Part shown: positions 44,062-52,912 of the stretch, piece by piece
Numbering within the stretch: position 1 is the first letter of the stretch
Layout: each line of letters begins with the position of its first letter
NCBI GenBank assembly: GCA_964385405.1
Contig: CAYLOT010000003.1
Coordinates: 59,068-123,067, forward strand
Direction: 5' to 3'
DNA: 64,000 nt
From: CAIZGX01 sp964385405
GTDB lineage: Bacteria; Bacteroidota; Bacteroidia; Flavobacteriales_D; Sanyastnellaceae
Program-made: the position numbers and the translations under genes
Notes under the pieces: generated by a model
Seen by the model: the letters and a program-made list of their open reading frames with translations, nothing else
Told to the model about the DNA's origin: nothing
The model's database searches: none

Positions 44062-45329
44062 AAAATAAAAAGAGATGGATCTGGATTTCAATAATCGTTG
44101 TGATTGTTGCAATCGTTGTATTGCCAATGATATTCGGTTCTGGTGATGCGAAAGTGGTAACACTTGCAAAATCTGAAAAGAGAGATTTGAGCGAGGTGGT
44201 TGCGGCAAGTGGAAAAGTACAACCTTCAGTTGAAGTGAAAATTCAATCAGAGGTTTCAGGTCAGATAGTTGAACTTCCCGTGAAAGAGGGCGACTTTGTT
44301 CAAAAGGGGCAATTGCTCGTTAGAATCAACCCAGATTTATACGTTTCGGCTCTCAGTAGAGCGGAAGCGGCATTGAACACAGCGAAGAGTAATTTGTCAA
44401 GTGCTAAGGCTAGGTTAACTCAAGCGAAGGCACAAAAGCGTTTGCAAGAAACAACTCTTGCTAGACTTTCAAAATTAATCGAACAAAAAGCTATTTCACA
44501 AGCCGAATACGATAATGCAAGCGGTTCTCTCGAAACAGCAATTGCAGAAGTCGAAGCTGCTGAAGAAAGCGTCCACAGCGCAAACTTCGCTATCGCCAGC
44601 GCAGATGCAGGAAAGAGCGAAGCGCAAGAGAACTTAAGAAGAACCACAATTGTAGCACCCATCTCAGGAACAGTAACTGCTCTTGCTAAAGAGCTCGGTG
44701 AAACGGTTCTTGGAAACAACATGATGAGCGGAGATGTGATCATGAAAGTTTCTGTGTTGAGTGAAATGGAAATTGATTTGGAGGTAAACGAAACAGACAT
44801 TGTTCACGTGCAAGTAGGCGACACCGCTGACGTTGAAATAGACGCATTCAGCGATCAAGTTTTCAAAGGTGTCGTTACCGAGGTGGGATCGTCTGCTTTG
44901 AATTCAGGACAAGGTCTTGCAGCAAGCACAGAACAAGTGACCAACTTTTCAGTGAAGGTGAAAATTGTGAAAGAATCGTATGCAGGTGTTAGTGGAAATT
45001 CAGAGAATAATTCACCATTCAAGCCGGGTATGAGTGCAACAGTGAAAATTCACACAGACGAAGCCAGTCAAGCACTTTCGGTGCCTACAGCTGCGGTGAC
45101 AACACGGGCAGATTCACTTCAAAATAATATTTCATTAACAGTGGTGTTCGTGAAGAAAGCCGACAATACAGTAGAGATGAAACAAGTTCAAACCGGAATT
45201 CAAGACGGAACATTTATTCAAATTACAAACGGATTGAATGAGGGAGAGGAAATTGTGACAGGTCCATATGAACTCTTGTCGAAGGAACTTGAGAACGGAG
45301 ATAAGATTAAGCTCGAGGAGAAGAAATAA
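44058..45329 (+). CDS. Efflux pump periplasmic adaptor (HlyD/MacA-like)
   Basis: A 423-residue membrane-fusion protein. N-terminal anchor (about 6-27), lipoyl half-motifs ('SGKVQPSVEVKIQSEVSGQIVELPVKEGDFV', 'RTTIVAPISGTVTALAKELGETVLG'), a long alpha-hairpin between, beta-barrel domain ('EMEIDLEVNETDIVHVQVGDTADVEIDAF') and C-terminal membrane-proximal domain. The fold and the absence of a lipobox fit a MacA-type adaptor. No MacB-type ABC permease or RND pump gene follows: the next gene is tsaB, overlapping the stop by one base. Confidence 0.9.
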   Translation: MKNKKRWIWISIIVVIVAIVVLPMIFGSGDAKVVTLAKSEKRDLSEVVAASGKVQPSVEVKIQSEVSGQIVELPVKEGDFVQKGQLLVRINPDLYVSALSRAEAALNTAKSNLSSAKARLTQAKAQKRLQETTLARLSKLIEQKAISQAEYDNASGSLETAIAEVEAAEESVHSANFAIASADAGKSEAQENLRRTTIVAPISGTVTALAKELGETVLGNNMMSGDVIMKVSVLSEMEIDLEVNETDIVHVQVGDTADVEIDAFSDQVFKGVVTEVGSSALNSGQGLAASTEQVTNFSVKVKIVKESYAGVSGNSENNSPFKPGMSATVKIHTDEASQALSVPTAAVTTRADSLQNNISLTVVFVKKADNTVEMKQVQTGIQDGTFIQITNGLNEGEEIVTGPYELLSKELENGDKIKLEEKK

Positions 45330-45979
45330 TGTATTTGTGTTTGGAAACCGCTACGCGGAATTGCAGTGTCGCACTCATCAAAGACAATGTCCTTGTTGAT
45401 CTTTCTGAACGCGAAGAAAATGAATTCGTTCATGCGGAAGCACTGCACCAAATGATGAAAGACATTCTTGATCGAAACCATCTGAAACCTTCAGACTTGC
45501 TTGGAATTGCAGTTGGAATTGGTCCAGGTTCTTACACGGGTTTACGCATCGGAGTAACCGCGGCCAAAGGATTGGCCTTTGCTTTAAACATTGGAATGAT
45601 TCCCATTACAACAGGAGAACTTTTGGTTAATTCGGTTGGAAGTGAAACGGGCTTCACGCCGGTTGCTTTAATTGATGCACGACGAACCGACGCGTATGTT
45701 TATGTGAATGGAAGTTGGTCATTCGCTACCCTGAATGAAGAATGGCGAGCCAATCTCGGAATTGAAAAGGCAATTTTTGTCGGTGATGCAGCGTTTAAAA
45801 TGAATGATTTGTTGGGGAAGGAAGACCAAGTGAAAGGAGTCTCTCCAAGCGCGAAATATTTTGTAGGACTTTTACCAGATTCTTCATCTAAATTTGAAGA
45901 ACACATGGCGCAAATAGAGCCTTTCTACATGAAGGAATTTGTTCCAACCGAATCGAAAAAAAATATTTTGAATGGATAA
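45329..45979 (+). CDS. tsaB: tRNA threonylcarbamoyladenosine biosynthesis protein TsaB
   Basis: A 216-residue protein of the Kae1/ASKHA family, needed with TsaD and TsaE for t6A37 in tRNAs that read ANN codons. 'LETATRNCSVALIKD', 'HAEALHQMMKDIL', 'AVGIGPGSYTGLRIGVTAAKGLAFAL' and 'ALIDARRTDAYVYV' are family hallmarks. It lacks the metal-binding His pair of TsaD, as expected for TsaB. It is translationally coupled to the adaptor gene and overlaps the next gene by 8 bases. Confidence 0.93.
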   Translation: MYLCLETATRNCSVALIKDNVLVDLSEREENEFVHAEALHQMMKDILDRNHLKPSDLLGIAVGIGPGSYTGLRIGVTAAKGLAFALNIGMIPITTGELLVNSVGSETGFTPVALIDARRTDAYVYVNGSWSFATLNEEWRANLGIEKAIFVGDAAFKMNDLLGKEDQVKGVSPSAKYFVGLLPDSSSKFEEHMAQIEPFYMKEFVPTESKKNILNG

Positions 45980-46409
45980 GTTGAAGAAGTTCATTGCCGG
46001 TTTTTTATTCTTGAGCCTTTTGTTCGTCCCTATGCATTCTTGCACAGATCGAAGTCAAATGCTCAATGAGATTGCGTTTTCAATTAACGTAAATATTTTC
46101 GAACCTGCGTTTTTCGATTTAACCGTTCCAACCGGATGGGTGTATTACGACGGGAATACAGTGGACTTAATTATCTACAGAAACGACTTGGATGTTTTTT
46201 CGGTCTACGATGCCCGAAGCACCTACAATCCCGATAATCCCTGCTATGTGCAAGTGAATTCAGACAACGTGACAATCTCTGATACTTGCTCCGGAAGTAA
46301 GTGGTTGCTATCTGACGGCAGTTTAATCAACGGTCCAGCAAACTACAATCTGCTTCAGTACAACGCAGATTACAATTCAGTTACAGGGAATCTTCATCTA
46401 TACAATTAG
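45972..46409 (+). CDS. Rieske-like exported protein that appears to have lost its iron-sulfur ligands
   Basis: A 145-residue protein with an N-terminal signal (lipobox-like end MHSC near residue 24, not ideal). The core resembles the small Rieske proteins of Bacteroidota: 'VIIYRNDLDVFSVYDARSTYN' and 'ISDTCSGSKWLLSDGSLINGPANYNLLQYN' correspond to the usual box 1 and box 2. A working [2Fe-2S] center needs Cys-x-His and Cys-x2-His; here the box 1 Cys-His pair is replaced (ARSTYN) and box 2 has a single Cys (Cys106). So the fold may be kept without the cluster. The assignment to the Rieske fold is an inference from pattern, not proven. Confidence 0.6.
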   Translation: MDKLKKFIAGFLFLSLLFVPMHSCTDRSQMLNEIAFSINVNIFEPAFFDLTVPTGWVYYDGNTVDLIIYRNDLDVFSVYDARSTYNPDNPCYVQVNSDNVTISDTCSGSKWLLSDGSLINGPANYNLLQYNADYNSVTGNLHLYN

Positions 46410-46416
46410 TTGTTTT

Positions 46417-46815
46417 ATGAAAATTGAACATATCGGAATCGCAGTGAAGGACATTGCTGCTTCAAATGAAATTTTTTCTGCGTTGCTTGGCGTAAAGCCC
46501 TACAAAGAAGAGCGCGTGGAATCAGAGAATGTCATCACTTCGTTCTTCCAAGTTGGAGAGTCTAAAATAGAGTTGCTTCAGGCCACTTCACCAGACAGTG
46601 CTATTGCGAAATTCCTCGAGAAGAATAAGGAAGGAATGCACCACATCGCCTTCGAAGTTCAAGATATTTATGCTGAAATAGAACGATTGAAATCCGAGGG
46701 TTTCACCATGATTCACGAAACTCCGAAAGAAGGCGCAGACAACAAGCTCATTGCCTTTCTTCATCCGAAAAGTAGCAATTCAGTTTTGGTGGAATTGTGT
46801 CAAGAACGCGTCTAA
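46417..46815 (+). CDS. mce: Methylmalonyl-CoA epimerase
   Basis: A 132-residue VOC-fold enzyme interconverting (S)- and (R)-methylmalonyl-CoA. 'KIEHIGIAVKDIAASNEIF' carries the first metal His (His5), 'GMHHIAFEVQDIYAEI' the central His, and 'SNSVLVELCQE' the final Glu. Such an enzyme serves propionate and branched-chain/odd-chain oxidation via methylmalonyl-CoA mutase, which is not in this window. It follows the Rieske-like gene by 8 bases. Confidence 0.92.
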   Translation: MKIEHIGIAVKDIAASNEIFSALLGVKPYKEERVESENVITSFFQVGESKIELLQATSPDSAIAKFLEKNKEGMHHIAFEVQDIYAEIERLKSEGFTMIHETPKEGADNKLIAFLHPKSSNSVLVELCQERV

Positions 46816-46851
46816 AAAAAATGTATCTTCGCCTCACTTCAAATTAAGAAT

Positions 46852-49800
46852 ATGATTTCGTTTCAACGTGCAAACATTATTTTAGGTTGGTTCATGTTTA
46901 TGGCAGCAACCGCTGTGTACATGATGACCCTCGAACCAACAATGCCATTCTGGGATTGTGGTGAGTTCATTGCTTCCGCTTTTAAACTCGAAGTTGGTCA
47001 CCCTCCCGGGGCGCCTTTGTTCATGCTTATTGCACGTCTGTTTTCCGCGTTCGTTGGAGTAGAAAATGTTCCGTATGCAATCAATACGCTTTCAGCGGTC
47101 TCTTCCGGAGCAACCATCATGTTCCTCTTCTGGACCATCACGCACCTCGCGAAGAAAATCGTTGACAAAGACGGAGATAAAAACGACAACAAAAACCTGA
47201 TCATTTTCGCAGCCGGATTAATCGGCGCATTCGCCTACACATTCAGCGATACCTTCTGGTTCAGTGCAGTAGAAGGTGAGGTATACGCTATGTCTTCGTT
47301 GTTCACAGCCGTTGTTTTCTGGGCAATTTTGAAATGGGAAAGTGAAGCCGATGAGCCAAGCAACTTGCGTTGGATTATCTTAATTGCTTACCTCATGGGA
47401 CTGTCTATCGGTGTTCACTTGTTGAACTTGTTGGCTATTCCTGCGATTTGTTTTGTGTATTATTTCAAGAAAAATACTTTCTCTTGGAAGGGTGTTGCTA
47501 TAACCTCGGGTGTTGCGTTGGGTCTATTGTTCCTTATGCAAACCGTGATTTTAATTTGGTCTATCCAAATTGCAGCTTGGTTTGAGCGTTTCTTCACGAA
47601 CACGCTTGGAATGCCTTTCAATACCGGAGTATTCTTCTACGCACTAATACTCATTGCAGGACTTGTTTCGTTGATTATCTATTCAAAGAAACGCGGATGG
47701 GTAGCGGTGAACACACTTACTTGGAGCGTTGCTGTAGCATTGATTGGCTACACCACGTTTGCAACAATCGTAATTCGCTCACAAGCCGATACGCCAATGA
47801 ACGAAAACAAACCGAACAATTTCTTCGCTTTGGTTTCATACATGAATCGTGAACAATACGGCGATCGTCCACTTCTTCGCGGACAATACTTCAACACGCC
47901 CCAGGTGCGAAACAAACCGTATTTAGACGGGAACGAAGTGTATGTGAAATCATACAGCGTGCGCGAAGACAACAACAAAGAAAAACTTGCGGTTTCGTTC
48001 AAGAACAGATTTGAAGCAGAACAATACATTGCTTCACATACAGATCAAAAGTATAAGATTGTAGAGGAATATTTGGAAACAGGCGAGAAGAAGGCGACAG
48101 AGCCAAACTATGCGCAAACACACGTGTTCCCGCGTATGTACAGCAGCCAAGGTAGCCACATTCAGCAATATAAAATTTGGGCAGAACTGAAAGATCTTAA
48201 GCGCACACCAACGTTCGGAGAAAACATGGGCTTCTTCTTCAGCTACCAAGTGAATTGGATGTATTGGAGATACTTCATGTGGAATTTCGCTGGAAGACAA
48301 AACGACACACAGGGGCATGGAGATTTCGTAGACGGAAACTGGAAGACGGGGATTGGTTTTTACGATGAAGCTCGCTTGGGTAATCAAGAGGCCGTTCCAG
48401 AATTGTCGAAGAACAACAAGGCAAACAATTCGTTCTACATGATTCCGCTTTTAATCGGATTACTTGGTTTAGTTTATCAATTGCTTCGTCACAGAAACGA
48501 CTTCATAGTTGTTGGATTGCTATTCATTCTTACGGGATTTGCAATTGTGGTTTATCTGAATCAAACCCCTCTCCAACCGCGTGAACGCGACTATGCATAT
48601 GCGGGTTCGTTCTATGCATTTGCCATCTGGATTGGTTTAGGTGTAACTGCCATTTATTTCTGGTTGAAATTAATGTTGAAGAATGTTCCTTCAACGGCAT
48701 TGGCGGGCATTGCATTTTTGGTTTCTCTTGTGGCTCCTGTTTTAATGGCAGCGCAAGGTTGGGACGATCACGATCGTTCAGACCGCAGAACAGGAATAGA
48801 TATGGCTAAGAACTACTTAAATTCACTTCAACCCAACGCCATCATCTTCACCAACGGTGATAACGATACGTTCCCTTTGTGGTATGCGCAAGAAGTAGAA
48901 GGTGTGCGCACCGATGTTCGTGTAGTGAACCTTTCATTGTTGAATACCGATTGGTACATCGACCAAATGAAGCGTCGCCAATACGAAAGTGCTCCTGTAC
49001 CGTTCTCTATTCCTGAATACAAGTACAGACAAGGTACTCGGGATTTAATTGTATTGGATTCAGATACGGCATTAACTCCATTGGAAGAAGCGTTAGCCTA
49101 TTGTTTAGATGATGCGAAAATTCAAGATTTCGGTTACAAGAAATTCAGCGTAATGCCGAACTATCAATTCTCTTATGCTGTATCGAAAGAGAACCAGGCT
49201 AAGTTCAGTCAATATGTTGGAGCCAACGATTCATTGGTTAACACAATGAGCTTTGCGTTAATGGATGATGATGGTGAGAGCCCACGTCAATTCATTACGA
49301 AAGCCCAATTGATGGTGATGGACTTAATCGTTCACAACAATTGGGAGCGTCCAATCTACTTCGCTGTAACTACCGGTTCTGAAGCTTATATGGGTCTTGA
49401 GCCATACTTCCAATTGGAAGGGTTGGCTTACAGATTAACACCAATTTACCACACAGATTACGACCGCGATAACATGTCAGGTGGAGTAGCATCAGAGCTG
49501 ATGTACGATAACGTAATGAATAAATTCCAATGGGGAAATATCGATACAAAAGACATCTACCTCGATGAGAACAACCGTCGCATGGTAACCAACTTGCGCA
49601 TGCAAATGAACAACCTTGCAGAACAGTTCATCATTGAAAACAAAATGGACAAGGCAGCCGCAGTGTTGAACAAATCATTAACGGCTCTTCCTGAAAAGAA
49701 CGCGCCATACGATCAACCACAAATCATGTGGCAAACAGCAGAGTTGTTGTTCAAAGCAGGAGATCTTCAAACAGCAACAAAATTGGCCGAGCGTGTATTC

Positions 49801-50136
49801 GCATTAAATAATCAAATGCTAGATTACTACGAATCATTAACTCCAGCAGAGAAGAAAACCATTGAGCGCAAAATGCAAATGAGTGCCTTCGTTAATGAAG
49901 AGTTGGTGAAAGACATGGAAGCATTTGTCCCAGGCTCAGAAGCAGCGAAAAACATGCGCGCAGCGCACGAGGCGGCGTTAGATAACGTTGGACTACTTGA
50001 ATTAATGAAAGAAGAACGTCAGAAGAAAGTGCAAATGGAAGCGCAAATGAAATTGCGCGATTCGTTAATCAAGGTGCTTGGACAAGAGAAGTTCGATTCA
50101 CTTTCGAACGTTAGAAAGAGTCAAGGTAAATTCTAA
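46852..50136 (+). CDS. DUF2723 large membrane protein (glycosyltransferase family 117-like)
   Basis: A 1094-residue protein. The N-terminal half has about ten membrane helices with a PMT/GT-C-type acidic motif early ('LEPTMPFWDCGEFIASAFKLEVGHPPGAPLF', Asp-Cys-Gly-Glu near residue 38), and the C-terminal half is soluble and contains TPR-like helices ('QIMWQTAELLFKAGDLQTATKL'). The family is conserved throughout Bacteroidota and is thought to be a lipid-linked sugar dependent protein O-glycosyltransferase, which fits the general O-glycosylation of secreted proteins in the phylum. Substrate here unknown. Good coding through the whole length; no frameshift. Confidence 0.88.
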   Translation: MISFQRANIILGWFMFMAATAVYMMTLEPTMPFWDCGEFIASAFKLEVGHPPGAPLFMLIARLFSAFVGVENVPYAINTLSAVSSGATIMFLFWTITHLAKKIVDKDGDKNDNKNLIIFAAGLIGAFAYTFSDTFWFSAVEGEVYAMSSLFTAVVFWAILKWESEADEPSNLRWIILIAYLMGLSIGVHLLNLLAIPAICFVYYFKKNTFSWKGVAITSGVALGLLFLMQTVILIWSIQIAAWFERFFTNTLGMPFNTGVFFYALILIAGLVSLIIYSKKRGWVAVNTLTWSVAVALIGYTTFATIVIRSQADTPMNENKPNNFFALVSYMNREQYGDRPLLRGQYFNTPQVRNKPYLDGNEVYVKSYSVREDNNKEKLAVSFKNRFEAEQYIASHTDQKYKIVEEYLETGEKKATEPNYAQTHVFPRMYSSQGSHIQQYKIWAELKDLKRTPTFGENMGFFFSYQVNWMYWRYFMWNFAGRQNDTQGHGDFVDGNWKTGIGFYDEARLGNQEAVPELSKNNKANNSFYMIPLLIGLLGLVYQLLRHRNDFIVVGLLFILTGFAIVVYLNQTPLQPRERDYAYAGSFYAFAIWIGLGVTAIYFWLKLMLKNVPSTALAGIAFLVSLVAPVLMAAQGWDDHDRSDRRTGIDMAKNYLNSLQPNAIIFTNGDNDTFPLWYAQEVEGVRTDVRVVNLSLLNTDWYIDQMKRRQYESAPVPFSIPEYKYRQGTRDLIVLDSDTALTPLEEALAYCLDDAKIQDFGYKKFSVMPNYQFSYAVSKENQAKFSQYVGANDSLVNTMSFALMDDDGESPRQFITKAQLMVMDLIVHNNWERPIYFAVTTGSEAYMGLEPYFQLEGLAYRLTPIYHTDYDRDNMSGGVASELMYDNVMNKFQWGNIDTKDIYLDENNRRMVTNLRMQMNNLAEQFIIENKMDKAAAVLNKSLTALPEKNAPYDQPQIMWQTAELLFKAGDLQTATKLAERVFALNNQMLDYYESLTPAEKKTIERKMQMSAFVNEELVKDMEAFVPGSEAAKNMRAAHEAALDNVGLLELMKEERQKKVQMEAQMKLRDSLIKVLGQEKFDSLSNVRKSQGKF

Positions 50137-50142
50137 AATGGA

Positions 50143-51156
50143 ATGAAGGAATTCCTTCGATTCATTCAAAAAACAATAACAGCAAAGCGTTTAACCAACG
50201 CTTTGCTTGTTTATATAGGTTTTTATTTTTCTAGATTCTTCAAATCAGTAAAGCCATGGGGAATGCCCATTTCATTGAGCATTGAACCAACCACTGCATG
50301 TAACCTCGGTTGTCCCGAATGTCCTTCCGGACTAAAACAATTCTCGCGGGAAACAGGTAATTTAAAAGCAGAAAACTTCAATCGTTGGATTACTCAACTG
50401 GCTCCTACACTCAGCTATTTGAATTTCTATTTTCAAGGAGAACCCTTCATTCACAACGACATTTTACAGTTCATATCGAAAGCTTCGCAAGCAGGTATTT
50501 ATACTTCCACTTCCACCAACGCACATTTTATTACTCAAAAAAAAGCGGAAGAAATTGTACTTTCAGGTTTAGATCGCATTCTCATTTCCATCGACGGAAC
50601 AACTCAGGAAGTATACGAGCAATACCGTGTCCACGGATCCTTACAGAAGGTGTTAGACGGAACCAAGCATTTGGTTGAAGCAAGAAAAAAACTCAAATCC
50701 AAAACTCCGTACATCATATTTCAGTTTCTAGTCGTTCGCCCCAACGAACATCAAATTGAAGAAGCGAAACAATTGGCGAATGAGTATAAAGTCAATGAAA
50801 TTCGATTTAAAACCGCGCAGGTTTACGATTACGAGAACGGCAATCCTCTTATTCCAACCATAGAAAAATACAGCCGCTACAAGCGCCTTTCGAATGGAAA
50901 GTTTGTGGTGAAGTCCGCGTTAGACAATCACTGCTGGCGCATGTGGAGTGGGGCAGTGGTGACCTGGGACGGAAAGGTTGTTCCCTGTTGTTTCGATAAA
51001 GATGCAACCCACGAAATGGGCAATCTTTCTAGGGAAGATTTTAAATCTATTTGGAAGGGTAAAGCGTACGCAATGTTTCGCAAGCAACTCTTGAAAGGAA
51101 GGAAGGAAATAGATATCTGCAAGAACTGTTCAGAAGGAACAAAAGTCTGGGCTTAG
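50143..51156 (+). CDS. Radical SAM/SPASM domain protein
   Basis: A 337-residue enzyme with the radical SAM cluster motif Cys53-x3-Cys57-x2-Cys60 in 'TTACNLGCPECPSG', followed by a 'GEPFIHNDILQFISKA' type TIM-barrel. The C-terminal SPASM region has 'HCWRMWSGAVVTWDGKVVPCCFD' and 'EIDICKNCSEG', giving two auxiliary cluster sites. Such proteins modify peptides or small molecules; no precursor peptide gene is visible next to it. Starts 7 bases after the DUF2723 gene; its 3' end overlaps convergent ispF by four bases. Confidence 0.87.
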   Translation: MKEFLRFIQKTITAKRLTNALLVYIGFYFSRFFKSVKPWGMPISLSIEPTTACNLGCPECPSGLKQFSRETGNLKAENFNRWITQLAPTLSYLNFYFQGEPFIHNDILQFISKASQAGIYTSTSTNAHFITQKKAEEIVLSGLDRILISIDGTTQEVYEQYRVHGSLQKVLDGTKHLVEARKKLKSKTPYIIFQFLVVRPNEHQIEEAKQLANEYKVNEIRFKTAQVYDYENGNPLIPTIEKYSRYKRLSNGKFVVKSALDNHCWRMWSGAVVTWDGKVVPCCFDKDATHEMGNLSREDFKSIWKGKAYAMFRKQLLKGRKEIDICKNCSEGTKVWA

Positions 51157-51632
51157 TCTTTTTGAATCAGTGTAACCGCATAAGCGTTCACGCCTTCTTC
51201 TCTTCCAACAAAACCCATCTTCTCTGAAGTGGTAGCCTTGATGCTAACATCTTCCTCTTCAATTTCACAGATGGCAGAAATAACTTTCTTCATTTCAGCA
51301 ACGAACGACATAATTTTCGGACGTTCCATACACAACGTAGAATCAATATTTCCAACCTTCCATCCATCGTCTTTCAATACTTGAATGGTTCGTTCAAGTA
51401 GAATTTTCGAATCAATGTTTTTGAATTCAGAAGAAGTATCTGGAAAATAAAATCCAATATCACGTTTTCCTGCAGCACCCAACAATGCATCGCAAATGGC
51501 GTGTAAAAGAACATCAGCATCGCTATGTCCTAACGCTCCTTTATCATGAGGAATTTGAACGCCTCCTAACCACAGTTCGCGGTTCTCAGTTAATTGATGG
51601 ACGTCAAATCCAAAGCCTACGCGAATCTTCAT
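51153..51632 (-). CDS. ispF: 2-C-methyl-D-erythritol 2,4-cyclodiphosphate synthase
   Basis: A 159-residue trimeric enzyme of the MEP isoprenoid route. Zinc ligands Asp10 and His12 ('GFGFDVHQL') and His44 ('DVLLHAICDALLGAAG'), and 'DIGFYFPDTSSEFKNIDS' are the family signatures; 'TSEKMGFVGREEGVNAYAVTLI' closes the chain. Its start codon shares one base with the stop of porV, so it is translated as part of the porU-porV unit, an unusual metabolic passenger. Confidence 0.95.
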   Translation of the reverse strand: MKIRVGFGFDVHQLTENRELWLGGVQIPHDKGALGHSDADVLLHAICDALLGAAGKRDIGFYFPDTSSEFKNIDSKILLERTIQVLKDDGWKVGNIDSTLCMERPKIMSFVAEMKKVISAICEIEEEDVSIKATTSEKMGFVGREEGVNAYAVTLIQKD

Positions 51633-52873
51633 TATTCTACAGGATCAGAAACTTTGGCATTCGCACCAACACTGAAACGAAGACTGAAGCGCAACGTATT
51701 TGCCAATGGATTTTGCTGCGTCGTACTCACCAAATAACTCATGTCTATCGTTAATACTTGGTAATGCACTCCAGCTCCGAACGTAATGAATTGACGGTTT
51801 CCTTTGGTGTAATGTTCGTGGAAATATCCAAGTCGTATTGCAAATTGTTGTGCAAAGTCGTATTCAAATCCAGTTGCAATATTATACTCACGAAGCTCTT
51901 CACCGAACTTACTTCCAGGAACAATGGATTGGGTCTCTGGATCGAAAATACCCGGAGCATCATAGAAAGATTGAATCATTCCCGTAGCAGTTCCAACTTC
52001 CGGATTGTATCCAGAAACAATCGTATCTCCATCATTGTTGTATATCGGCGGTGATGGAACTAAAAGTTTGTTCAGGTCAAATAAGAAAGTAAGCTTATTG
52101 TAATCGTCAAGGTTAGAAGATATTGCAGTTCCCAAACGCAAGTTGGTTGGAATGAAATCACGGTTGTCAGAGTTGGTATAACTCATCTTCGCTCCTATGT
52201 TCGAGATATTTAATCCCCAATTCATTTTAGCTTTACGACCTGCTATTTTAATCTTGTCGTTGGTGTAAAAAGTTGAAACATCAACTGCAACGGACTGTCC
52301 GGGGCGACTTTCTGCACCTTGTAAGTTTGTTCTTCCTGTAAGATTCGAATTGATATAGCGCAGTGCAATACCCCCTGAGAATTTTTTAGAGAGCTTTTGT
52401 GAGTATGCAAGGTCAAGTGCGAATTCAGCAGGACGGAAGTCCATAATGTTGGTTCCTACTTCATCGGTGAAGGTGATATTGCCCAAAGTGAAATAGCGAA
52501 GTGAACCGCCAAGCGCTTGAGTCTTACTTAATTTTTTTATGGCGCTTAGATATGTTAAGCTCATGTCGTTGACAAGAGCACGAAGCCAAGGTGAGTAGGA
52601 TACAGAAACGTCTAAATCATTTTCCGAGAAAGCCATTTTAGACGGGTTCCAGTGAATGCTGCTAGCGTCTGGATCAAGCGCCACACCTGCATCTCCAAGA
52701 GCGCCACAACGAGAGTCAGGTGCAATGGTTAAAAACGGAACTGCTGTAGTGATGGTGTTAATGGTTGCTTGTCTACCATTCAGCTCATTCGGATTGGTTA
52801 GTTGTGCGAAAGCTGTCGAAGTCATCAAAACAAGAGCAGCAACTAGAAGATTTAATTTGAAAGTACTTTTCAT
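51632..52873 (-). CDS. porV: T9SS outer-membrane protein PorV (LptO)
   Basis: A 413-residue protein. Signal peptide (1-23, AFAQ), then a FadL-like beta barrel: 'TAVPFLTIAPDSRCGALGDAGVALDPDASSIHWNP', 'SYSPWLRALVNDMSLTYLSAIKKL', 'ALDLAYSQKLSKKFSGGIALRYINS', 'FEYDFAQQFAIRLGYFHEHYTKGNRQF'. PorV shuttles cargo from the translocon to the attachment complex and to PorU. Start at 52873 (MKSTFKLN) is used because the in-frame ATG at 52897 would add residues before the signal peptide. porU lies upstream on the same strand. Confidence 0.92.
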   Translation of the reverse strand: MKSTFKLNLLVAALVLMTSTAFAQLTNPNELNGRQATINTITTAVPFLTIAPDSRCGALGDAGVALDPDASSIHWNPSKMAFSENDLDVSVSYSPWLRALVNDMSLTYLSAIKKLSKTQALGGSLRYFTLGNITFTDEVGTNIMDFRPAEFALDLAYSQKLSKKFSGGIALRYINSNLTGRTNLQGAESRPGQSVAVDVSTFYTNDKIKIAGRKAKMNWGLNISNIGAKMSYTNSDNRDFIPTNLRLGTAISSNLDDYNKLTFLFDLNKLLVPSPPIYNNDGDTIVSGYNPEVGTATGMIQSFYDAPGIFDPETQSIVPGSKFGEELREYNIATGFEYDFAQQFAIRLGYFHEHYTKGNRQFITFGAGVHYQVLTIDMSYLVSTTQQNPLANTLRFSLRFSVGANAKVSDPVE

Positions 52874-52881
52874 GAGTGGTA

Positions 52882-52908
52882 CAAATTTAACATACATATA
52901 GCCTTCAA
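52882..52908 (-). promoter_or_regulatory. Candidate promoter for porV
   Basis: On the minus strand GTTG (52909-52906) is followed after 16 bases by TAAATTTG (52889-52882), an exact TAnnTTTG match; eight bases separate it from the ATG. It lies between porU and porV, so porV-ispF may be transcribed separately from porU. Confidence 0.6.
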
Positions 52909-52912
52909 CACA

